Below, in pieces: positions 1 to 5,513 of a stretch of DNA of 6,163 nt. The first letter of the stretch is position 1. Each line of letters starts with the position of its first letter. Source of the stretch: Candidatus Thorarchaeota archaeon (GTDB lineage: Archaea > Asgardarchaeota > Thorarchaeia > Thorarchaeales > Thorarchaeaceae); contig JAHQWZ010000117.1 of NCBI GenBank assembly GCA_029856425.1, positions 1 to 6,163 on the forward strand. Direction: 5' to 3'. A model generated the notes under the pieces. That model did no database searches, was not told where the DNA came from, and saw only the letters and a program-made list of their open reading frames with translations. A program made the translations under genes and the position numbers.

Positions 1-1337
1 GTTATTGCGTGAGCCTGCATAGCAATTCGAGGTTTGAGCTCACGTACCGGAATTCCGGTCTCCCTTGATACCTTCATGACATCATCGGCCTCGGGCTTGA
101 TATTGATTATGCCCCCGTCAATGCCTCGAGAAACCTTCACACGAACCATGAATTCCATACCCTCGATTTCCATCTTGCATACGATGGTTTCTCTAGCGGC
201 TTTAAGTCGGTCCCACGTAGAGTATCGAATTCCAAGGGTTCCAAGATGTTTGATCATAATCTCTGCGATACTCTTCAGACCAGATTTAGCTGCTATCACT
301 TTGACTACGTAGGCAGGACGATTCTTCTTGCCGTATGCGGGAATCATCACGACATCATAGGCTAAGCCCCCAGACAAGAGGGTATCGAACAACGTTCCCA
401 TTACCTCGCCATCAATGTCATCAACATTGGTTTCGATGACGATTACTTCATCCGCGTTCCACGAATCAATCATTCCAGTTCGATCCTCCTTTGTCCTTGT
501 TGGCGCATCCTTTTTCCTTAAGGGCTCTTTCTTGGCTTCTGCTTTTTTGGACGGCTTCTCTGCTTTGACCTTATATTCATCTGCAAATTCGCCCAGAACG
601 ATTCTCATTCTGTTGGGTATATCACCCAGGTCACGAGATCCAAATCCAATCCCCTGTTGTTTGATCATGAACCCCTCTGATGACTCGACGAACTCTGACG
701 CTAGAGTAGCAAGAAGAGCTGCGCCTGTTGGCGTGAGAACTTCTGTCTTGGCCTCTCCCATAATGAATGGAACCTCGTTTTTAACAAGGATTTCAGCTAC
801 CGCAGGAACAGGCACCTCGAGAGGACCATGTTCTGTCTGAATCGTTCCACTCCCAACAGCAACATGAGTGGCAATTATTTTCGCTTCAGCTAAGAGATCT
901 GCACGTTGCAACAGATACGCAGTACCGACCAAATCAAGAATTGTATCAACTGAACCAGTTTCATGCAAGTGCAATTTGTCGATAGGGGTTTCGTGTGCTC
1001 TTGATTCAGCTTGCAAGATCTCATTCAATGCTTTTTGAGCAATTTGTTTCGCTGGAGGTGATAATTCTAGTTCTTCGGCAACAGCATCCAACATCTCAAC
1101 CAACGCATTAGGCTTGAAGCGCATGCCCGAATCCTTTGATACCTCCAATCGAACTCCCGACTGAACATCATCACGCTTGGTGGTAAATCGGACTCTCAAT
1201 GATGGGTCATATATCAATAGACTCGCTGCCACAGGAAGAAGAGCATCATCTTCACCCAGAAAATCGACCAGCGCAGAAAGAAACATGTCCCCTGATGTGC
1301 CAGCTGTCTTGACATCAATGAGGACTACTTTCGTCAA
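1..1337 (-). CDS. larC: LarC, nickel-pincer cofactor nickel-insertion protein (C-terminal end cut by window edge)
   Basis: LarC inserts nickel into the pyridinium dithiocarboxylate pincer cofactor in a CTP-dependent step (family knowledge). The frame is open from 1337 to the left edge, 445 residues, so only the extreme C-terminus and stop are missing. Visible motifs are the N-terminal TAGTSGDMFLSAL (residues 11-23), HLHETGSVDTILD (123-135), EVLTPTGAALL (about 219-229) and, in the second half, ETNVDDIDGEVMG (302-314) followed by GKKNRPAYVVKV. A Lys/Glu-rich linker at 256-285 joins the halves. In Lactobacillus plantarum the two halves are joined by programmed frameshifting; here they are one uninterrupted frame. 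The start is TTG, chosen because GGAG lies 9 bases upstream and the family N-terminus begins here; the nearby ATG at 1344 is followed at once by TGA. It lies 232 bases after cofE, so it may have its own promoter. No larB or larE is seen in the window. Confidence 0.93.
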   Translation of the reverse strand, partial: MTKVVLIDVKTAGTSGDMFLSALVDFLGEDDALLPVAASLLIYDPSLRVRFTTKRDDVQSGVRLEVSKDSGMRFKPNALVEMLDAVAEELELSPPAKQIAQKALNEILQAESRAHETPIDKLHLHETGSVDTILDLVGTAYLLQRADLLAEAKIIATHVAVGSGTIQTEHGPLEVPVPAVAEILVKNEVPFIMGEAKTEVLTPTGAALLATLASEFVESSEGFMIKQQGIGFGSRDLGDIPNRMRIVLGEFADEYKVKAEKPSKKAEAKKEPLRKKDAPTRTKEDRTGMIDSWNADEVIVIETNVDDIDGEVMGTLFDTLLSGGLAYDVVMIPAYGKKNRPAYVVKVIAAKSGLKSIAEIMIKHLGTLGIRYSTWDRLKAARETIVCKMEIEGMEFMVRVKVSRGIDGGIINIKPEADDVMKVSRETGIPVRELKPRIAMQAHAI

Positions 1338-1346
1338 ATCATTATT

Positions 1347-1350
1347 CTCC
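1347..1350 (-). promoter_or_regulatory. Shine-Dalgarno site of larC, deciding a TTG start
   Basis: GGAG on the minus strand, 9 bases before the TTG at 1337. It supports the non-ATG start, since the ATG seven bases further upstream (1344) is in another frame and closes after two codons. Confidence 0.7.
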
Positions 1351-1366
1351 AATGTGATCGATTGTC

Positions 1367-1389
1367 CAGCTCAAGGCGCAGTCGAGCTG
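1367..1389 (-). promoter_or_regulatory. Hairpin in the presumed larC leader
   Basis: On the minus strand CAGCTCGA and TTGAGCTG form an 8-base-pair stem (one G-U pair) around a 7-base loop, ending 16 bases before the GGAG of larC. There is no T-run after it on the minus strand, so it does not look like a bacterial-type terminator. It could influence translation of larC, or be chance. Confidence 0.3.
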
Positions 1390-1457
1390 CCCTTTTCTTT
1401 CTTTCGAGGGGGTAAGTGGTGATGCTTCACGGTCAAACCATAATTCTATCGGGTAGC

Positions 1458-1466
1458 CTAAATAAT
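1458..1466 (-). promoter_or_regulatory. Weak TATA-like box, possible larC promoter
   Basis: ATTATTTAG on the minus strand resembles an archaeal box A. Transcription would begin near 1435, giving a leader of about 100 bases that includes the hairpin at 1367-1389. No clear BRE element precedes it, so this is only a candidate. Confidence 0.22.
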
Positions 1467-1569
1467 GTTGCCAGCACGAACATACGAGTTCGGCGGCGAA
1501 ACCAATGCGGAGGTTGTCCCGCATCAGAATATTGACATCCGACCTTTCGGAGGACTCTTCGATTCGGAC

Positions 1570-2382
1570 TCATTCTTCGAATGTCATCCGCTCTTTGATT
1601 TTCGCCTCTAATCCACCTAGTCGCCATTGGTCAAATATGGCCATGTACATACATTCCTCGGGGCTAATCCACATCGCAGAGGAATCAAATGACGCGTCAA
1701 CAAACTCGACTGGCGCGGAGCGTATCAATGCTGCAGGGATTGATTCATCTGACTCGCCCATTACGGCGGTGCATGCAGAGGCCAGATTGTCTGCAACGGC
1801 CCTTCTAGTGATCCGCATCTCATTTCCGAAAAGATCAGTTCTTCCTCTGTCATCCACCACTGGATGAAATCCTGCTACGCCGAGAGCCATTCCAATATTC
1901 CCCAAGCGTAGAGGTTGTGTTCTACTGTCAATGACCAACACACCTATGTTTCGCCCGTAACGGTCCTTGGCTTCTTGTCTGATTCGTTCGGCACTATTCC
2001 TTGAGTCAACAGGCAACAACGATGCATAGCCAGGAGGAACGTTGGATTTATCCACTCCAGCATTTGCCATTAGTGTGTTGTTCTTTATGGTCAGAATAAC
2101 ATGTGGAATCCCTCCTAGAATCTCGTCTGCTTCATTCAAAACAAGCTCTGCAACCTCAGGAATGAGAAGATACTCATCAGCCAGCTCAACTGCTTCCTCA
2201 CTAACCTCAATATCCGCAAGATTCACGACACGCCCTTCTGTTGTTCCCAAAGGAGTTTCTGCGATACCGAGAATGTCATGATCAATCAGGTCCAGGCCAT
2301 TGGATTGCAGTGCTGTAACAATGACTTCTAGAATATCATCGTTCTCAGAAATCACTCGCGTTTGAATGGGTATGATTTCCAT
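1570..2382 (-). CDS. cofE: Coenzyme F420-0:L-glutamate ligase family protein (CofE)
   Basis: CofE adds gamma-linked glutamate to F420-0 with GTP and a divalent metal (family knowledge). The protein is 270 residues, slightly longer than the usual roughly 250. NAGVDKSN (107-114) carries Asp111, and VLVIDSR (148-154) carries Asp152; both match metal-binding aspartates of characterised CofE. GRTDLFGNEMRIT (180-192), AVADNLAS and VMGESDESIPAALIR (207-221) are typical of the family. Two motifs differ from the best-known members: the usual SKAEGR segment reads GTTEGR (46-51), and the usual DTxGRxxRxG reads DSRTQPLRLG. This may mark a subfamily, some members of which are annotated as folate gamma-glutamate ligases. 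The ATG at 2382 is preferred: GAGG sits 8 bases upstream and the N-terminus MEIIPI matches the family. The upstream TTG at 2433 would add 17 unrelated residues. It starts 60 bases after marker 14 ends and probably shares its transcript. Confidence 0.88.
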   Translation of the reverse strand: MEIIPIQTRVISENDDILEVIVTALQSNGLDLIDHDILGIAETPLGTTEGRVVNLADIEVSEEAVELADEYLLIPEVAELVLNEADEILGGIPHVILTIKNNTLMANAGVDKSNVPPGYASLLPVDSRNSAERIRQEAKDRYGRNIGVLVIDSRTQPLRLGNIGMALGVAGFHPVVDDRGRTDLFGNEMRITRRAVADNLASACTAVMGESDESIPAALIRSAPVEFVDASFDSSAMWISPEECMYMAIFDQWRLGGLEAKIKERMTFEE

Positions 2383-2390
2383 GGAGAATT

Positions 2391-2394
2391 CCTC
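2391..2394 (-). promoter_or_regulatory. Shine-Dalgarno site of cofE
   Basis: GAGG, 8 bases before the ATG at 2382. It decides for this start over the in-frame TTG at 2433. Confidence 0.6.
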
Positions 2395-2402
2395 AAATGG
2401 GG

Positions 2403-2412
2403 CGAGGCCTCG
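2403..2412. promoter_or_regulatory. Perfect 10-base palindrome between marker 14 and cofE
   Basis: CGAGGCCTCG is its own reverse complement and lies 20 bases before the cofE start. A weak TATA-like TTTATCTTA on the minus strand (2416-2424) lies just upstream of it. If that box works, the palindrome would sit between box and transcription start, a usual place for a repressor. The site is short and may be chance. Confidence 0.2.
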
Positions 2413-2442
2413 TACTAAGATAAAGCCTCTCAATGAGCTGAT

Positions 2443-3864
2443 TCAGGGATTGGCATCCCTTGACCGCTGAAGTTTCATCCTAGCACCCATTACACACTTC
2501 CCCCCTTTTATGCCGCCCATTGGATTGTGGATTGTTCCCATCGAATTCATGCATCGAGCGGCAACTGCTGCTCCCATTGCTAGACCATCTTCCACGATGA
2601 GTAGCTGATGCGATTCAGACCATCTTGCGCCATTTTCTAGCAAGAGCTGTGAATTGATTAGTTTGGGCTTGTTTCCAGTTGTGACTGCTCTTCCAGTGAG
2701 GCCAAGTGAAGTATCTTCGAGGACTAATCCCTCAGATAAAGCAAGGTCGAGCAGACGTTGCACGACTCGAACCTGTACTTTGTCCACGAGGGCTAATAAG
2801 GCATTAAGGGTGGATTCTTCAACAATGCTTCTTCCGATTCTCTCCAATTCCTTAAGAGCAGATCCATTCTCTCCTGCATCGACACCCATCAGAGTCACCT
2901 CTGATTCTTCAGCAGCTCTCACATTGACAGGAACCGTGCCAAATCTAGTAGTGCCCTTTGTTATTCGTTCTACTCGTATATTCCTATGGACATCATCAAT
3001 CCATATGTCATCTACCTCAGCCTGTCGGGGGCGAGCCGAGTTTCTGAGGTCGATAAGAGAACCTGTCTTTTCGTCTACCTCTCCCGTTCCTCTGACCAAC
3101 GCATCTGGGATTGCTCCCGCCAGACCTGCGAACGATCCTATCGTCTTTGCGTAGGGATGGCCTCTGTCAGTTATTCGTCCTGCGAGAGTAGTTCCGAAGT
3201 CAAGTGTCATGACAGGATTTCTAAAGTCCACATCGGTGCTCTTCGCCGCACCTTTTAGTCCAGCAGTGACTAACTCACCTTCCATCTCATTTGCGACAAC
3301 CTCTGCATTTGAGGGAGGAAGAGAGCTCGCTACTGCGCCATCGAAGTATACCTTATGGAGCCAAGTGAAGTCTCTCAGACTGGGAGGGAGATTCTCTGAT
3401 GAGAGGGAGGCTGTCATTTTTCTGGGAGCCACACCAGCATGAAGACACCCTGCCGCGAGTGCCTTTACAATCGCCCCCACCTCTTCTGGCTCTGAAAAAC
3501 CAGCAGTCACTCCCGTGGAACGAACAACAAAATGAAGGTCCCGCTCAATGTCGAGTCGGGCACGTGCAAAGACAGTTCGGAGTATGTCTGATACAAGCTC
3601 TGTTACAGATTCTTGGGTAAGCTCAACACCCACAAGAGTGCGGCCAAAGACAGTTTCATCTCTCGTAGGAGGACGAACATCTCTAGTCATCCGAACTTCC
3701 TTATCAATCTCAAAGATCTCTGCGGTTTCAAGATTAGTAGTCACAATGATACATTTCGTGGTGGTGTTGCCAAGTTCAACCGACGCGACTGTATAATATG
3801 GACCCATTCGCAATGAAGAGGGGCCAATGCCACGGGGGCGCACTATGATCGGTTTACGTGACAC
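2443..3864 (-). CDS. Methanogenesis marker protein 14, ASKHA-fold putative ATPase
   Basis: The 473-residue protein matches the methanogenesis marker 14 family, known mainly from methanogens and without an established reaction. Family signatures are YYTVASVELGNTTTKC (23-38), MTRDVRPP (59-66), VFGRTLVGVELTQESV (72-87), FVVRSTGVTAGF (112-123), VVANEMEGEL (189-198) and VDFRNPVMTLDFGTTLAGRI (212-231). The segments at 27-40 and 221-232 look like the two phosphate-binding motifs of the actin/Hsp70/sugar-kinase fold, and LGLTGRAVTTG (387-397) fits an adenosine-binding motif. There are only four scattered cysteines (38, 140, 438, 457), so no ferredoxin domain like that of RamA or RACo is present. No signal peptide or membrane segment is seen; it should be cytoplasmic. 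The start is GTG with GGTGA 9 bases upstream, 14 bases after the mtrH stop, hence the same operon. Its position beside a corrinoid protein suggests a corrinoid activator or assembly ATPase (inference). Confidence 0.93.
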   Translation of the reverse strand: MSRKPIIVRPRGIGPSSLRMGPYYTVASVELGNTTTKCIIVTTNLETAEIFEIDKEVRMTRDVRPPTRDETVFGRTLVGVELTQESVTELVSDILRTVFARARLDIERDLHFVVRSTGVTAGFSEPEEVGAIVKALAAGCLHAGVAPRKMTASLSSENLPPSLRDFTWLHKVYFDGAVASSLPPSNAEVVANEMEGELVTAGLKGAAKSTDVDFRNPVMTLDFGTTLAGRITDRGHPYAKTIGSFAGLAGAIPDALVRGTGEVDEKTGSLIDLRNSARPRQAEVDDIWIDDVHRNIRVERITKGTTRFGTVPVNVRAAEESEVTLMGVDAGENGSALKELERIGRSIVEESTLNALLALVDKVQVRVVQRLLDLALSEGLVLEDTSLGLTGRAVTTGNKPKLINSQLLLENGARWSESHQLLIVEDGLAMGAAVAARCMNSMGTIHNPMGGIKGGKCVMGARMKLQRSRDANP

Positions 3865-3878
3865 TCGTCTTTCACCAC

Positions 3879-4814
3879 TCAGAGCAGCTTCCGATAGGGA
3901 TGATTGTCAGGGGGTTCTAGACCCATTTCCATCTTTGCCGACTCGGCCAAGAATATGTCCGCCATTGCAACAGCAGGAAATACTCTATCCGCATTGCCAA
4001 TTGGGCCGTATAAGATGAAGTCAGCTCCCAAAGATTGGACAACCAGATTTGAGGCTATATCGCAGATTCTGTATGCATCACGGTTCTCCTTTCTATACTT
4101 CTTGAGCCAAGTCCAGGATGACGCGGCGTTGTGAATTCCGGAACCTGTGGGGTGACCATAGAGAGTCTTCGATACGAAAATGAACGAAACCGCAGTGCCA
4201 GCTCCTGCGCCCATGGCTGTTGTAGCTGTATCAATTAGTGGCTTTGTCACACCTACATCTTCTGCAATAGAGAGAAGACCACGCTTCAATGATGCCGCTC
4301 CTTCATCAAGAACTGCTCTGCGACCTGCAGTTGAGGAATCCTGTGGATTAAAGGCAAGAATGATGGCACTCTCATGCTGGATGTCACGTAACGCAGCAAG
4401 CTCTTCTTCCGTTGCGGAAATGTTGATTGAGTTGTAGACAGCCTTATCGATGAGTCCAATCTCTTCAGCATGAAGTAAGCCAGAAACCCGCACCATAGGA
4501 TCAGTCGAATCAATAATGAGAGGCGCATCTGTAAGAGAAGATACAAAGTCTATGTACTTCTTCATTGCACCATTTGACTCGGAGAATACCTGAACCATTG
4601 AGGGATTGCCAGTTGTATCAGTCATGCTTTCTTGTCGATTGATTAAATCCTCTGCAACACCCTCATCCACTATTCCCTTGGAGGCATCTTTGACTATCTT
4701 ATGTCCACCGTAGAAAATGGTTCCAGCAAGCACTGTCGGAGTTTCACCGGGATTGCCTCCTATTCTTACGCCACCAACGTCATAGATGTACTGCTCTTTC
4801 TGAAACACAAACAA
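3879..4814 (-). CDS. mtrH: MtrH, methyl-tetrahydromethanopterin:corrinoid methyltransferase subunit
   Basis: MtrH transfers the methyl group between a tetrahydropterin (tetrahydromethanopterin in methanogens) and the cobalt of the MtrA corrinoid; it is a soluble TIM-barrel subunit (family knowledge). The 311-residue protein is full length and aligns from end to end: MFVFQKEQ (1-8), PTVLAGTIFY (26-35), DLINRQESMTDTTGNP (56-71), TDAPLIIDS (95-103), KAVYNSINIS (124-133), ILAFNP (152-157), MGAGAG (201-206), TGSGIHN (223-229), DFILYGPIGNADRVFPAVAM (265-284) and a DNHPYRKLL tail (303-311). These keep the usual loop residues, so it is likely active. The start is TTG, three bases after the mtrA stop, preceded by a strong AAAGGAGGT at 8-base spacing; the family N-terminus confirms it. 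Whether the pterin is tetrahydromethanopterin or tetrahydrofolate cannot be told from sequence. Confidence 0.95.
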   Translation of the reverse strand: MFVFQKEQYIYDVGGVRIGGNPGETPTVLAGTIFYGGHKIVKDASKGIVDEGVAEDLINRQESMTDTTGNPSMVQVFSESNGAMKKYIDFVSSLTDAPLIIDSTDPMVRVSGLLHAEEIGLIDKAVYNSINISATEEELAALRDIQHESAIILAFNPQDSSTAGRRAVLDEGAASLKRGLLSIAEDVGVTKPLIDTATTAMGAGAGTAVSFIFVSKTLYGHPTGSGIHNAASSWTWLKKYRKENRDAYRICDIASNLVVQSLGADFILYGPIGNADRVFPAVAMADIFLAESAKMEMGLEPPDNHPYRKLL

Positions 4815-4817
4815 TGT

Positions 4818-5501
4818 CTAAACCTCCTTTCCGATGAGAATCGTCCCTGACTCGGAGGACTGAACCTCTATTCCAATAGGTGAAGGATGTGCGGTGATTA
4901 GAGCTCCAGTTTCCTGAGGTGCCACTAGAAAGGAGTAAGGATTTAGTGACACTCCGAATTCAGGAAGCAAGGTGATTGAGCTTCCGACACCTATTCTCTG
5001 AGTCGTACCTTTCGCCCCTCTGAAATCAATGAAAATGGGATCTCCATGGAATGCGCCAGGATTGCGGGCTTCTAGCTCTGCTGCCTTTTTCGCAATCTCT
5101 TCAGAACGAGAATTATTCATCATGTCTACAAAATCGATTTGAGTTCTAAATCTCTCCACACCTTCAAGAGGCACATTTTCGATATAGGGAATGGCACCTG
5201 GCGCGTCTATAATCTTGCGTGTTTCGGGGTCAACTCCGTTCTCATATAGAGCTTTCAGGGAAGATCCAGTTAGATGGCCGGGGACCTCAGGTCCGGAAAG
5301 GACTAGAAAGCGTATGGAGGGATTCGAAACTATGTTGATGATAACACGTTCTATCCCAATATTCTCCGTCTTGCATGTGCCTATAATCGCATATCTCCCA
5401 GGGACTGGAAATTTCTTACCTAGGGTACAGATTGCAACAGAATGAGTTGGGTCCCCTACTTCGAAATCACCAGGGACATGAGGCCAATTATTCCCGGACA
5501 T
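4818..5501 (-). CDS. mtrA: MtrA-type corrinoid protein without membrane anchor
   Basis: MtrA carries the corrinoid (5-hydroxybenzimidazolyl cobamide in methanogens) that accepts the methyl group from MtrH. The first 160 of 227 residues match the cytoplasmic domain: WPHVPGDFEVGDP (6-18), CKTENIGIERVI (43-54), RFLVLSGPEVPGHLTG (64-79), APGAIPYIENVP (100-111) and NPGAF (147-151). His76 in the PGHLTG motif matches the histidine proposed as cobalt ligand (His84 in Methanothermobacter marburgensis). Canonical MtrA ends in one transmembrane helix. Here residues 161-227 are polar, glycine- and serine-rich, with short beta-like stretches and no 18-residue hydrophobic run, so the protein should be soluble. 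The start is ATG with GGAGG 7 bases upstream. The gene lies between two mtrH genes, 11 and 3 bases from its neighbours. What MtrA passes its methyl group to is not shown by the window. Confidence 0.93.
   Translation of the reverse strand: MSGNNWPHVPGDFEVGDPTHSVAICTLGKKFPVPGRYAIIGTCKTENIGIERVIINIVSNPSIRFLVLSGPEVPGHLTGSSLKALYENGVDPETRKIIDAPGAIPYIENVPLEGVERFRTQIDFVDMMNNSRSEEIAKKAAELEARNPGAFHGDPIFIDFRGAKGTTQRIGVGSSITLLPEFGVSLNPYSFLVAPQETGALITAHPSPIGIEVQSSESGTILIGKEV
4822..4830 (-). promoter_or_regulatory. Strong Shine-Dalgarno site of mtrH, deciding a TTG start
   Basis: AAAGGAGGT, with GGAGG 8 bases before the TTG at 4814. It lies inside the last mtrA codons, ending just before the TAG, which implies that mtrA and mtrH are translationally coupled. 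Confidence 0.85.
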
Positions 5502-5508
5502 CTCAATA

Positions 5509-5513
5509 CCTCC
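5509..5513 (-). promoter_or_regulatory. Shine-Dalgarno site of mtrA, overlapping the upstream stop codon
   Basis: GGAGG at 7-base spacing from the ATG at 5501. Its first G is the last base of the TAG of the preceding mtrH paralog, so ribosomes that finish that gene can re-initiate on mtrA. Confidence 0.75.

Larger units (their letters stand above)
1338..1569 (-). other. cofE-larC gap with an open frame of doubtful coding value
   Basis: The frame of cofE stays open for 75 codons after its TGA, ending in TAA at 1342-1344, only 4 bases before the larC start. Within it an ATG at 1524 would give a 60-residue protein (MRDNLRIGFAAELVCSCW at its start). That spacing resembles a translationally coupled gene. 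Against this, no convincing Shine-Dalgarno site precedes the ATG. The peptide is rich in Trp and Cys (three each), unlike its neighbours, and I recognise no family. A second frame is also open across much of the gap. I treat it as probably non-coding leader sequence that contains a hairpin and a weak TATA-like box. Confidence 0.3.

Noticed and set aside
34..840. Plus-strand open frames of 92 and 141 codons at 34-312 and 415-840
   Set aside because: They lie antisense to larC, whose minus-strand frame shows family motifs throughout; their translations are low-complexity Ser/Thr-rich and match nothing recognisable.
1390..1407. Pyrimidine tract on the plus strand as a terminator
   Set aside because: It is purine-rich on the minus strand, where all genes lie, and no plus-strand gene ends there.
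1570..1572. Selenocysteine or readthrough at the cofE TGA
   Set aside because: CofE homologs end close to this point, so the TGA is where the protein should stop; no Sec insertion element was recognised.
1433..1627. Minus-strand 64-codon frame overlapping the cofE 3' end
   Set aside because: It overlaps the conserved end of cofE in another frame, is Arg-rich and matches no family.
2383..2433. A 17-residue N-terminal extension of cofE from a TTG at 2433
   Set aside because: The ATG at 2382 has a GAGG site at good spacing and a family-like N-terminus; the extension has no similarity to the family.
2042..3816. Plus-strand open frames antisense to cofE and marker 14
   Set aside because: They are shadows of well-supported minus-strand genes and show no domain, ribosome site or family motif.
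4286..4546. Minus-strand 86-codon frame inside mtrH
   Set aside because: It is an alternate frame of the fully conserved mtrH and has no independent support.
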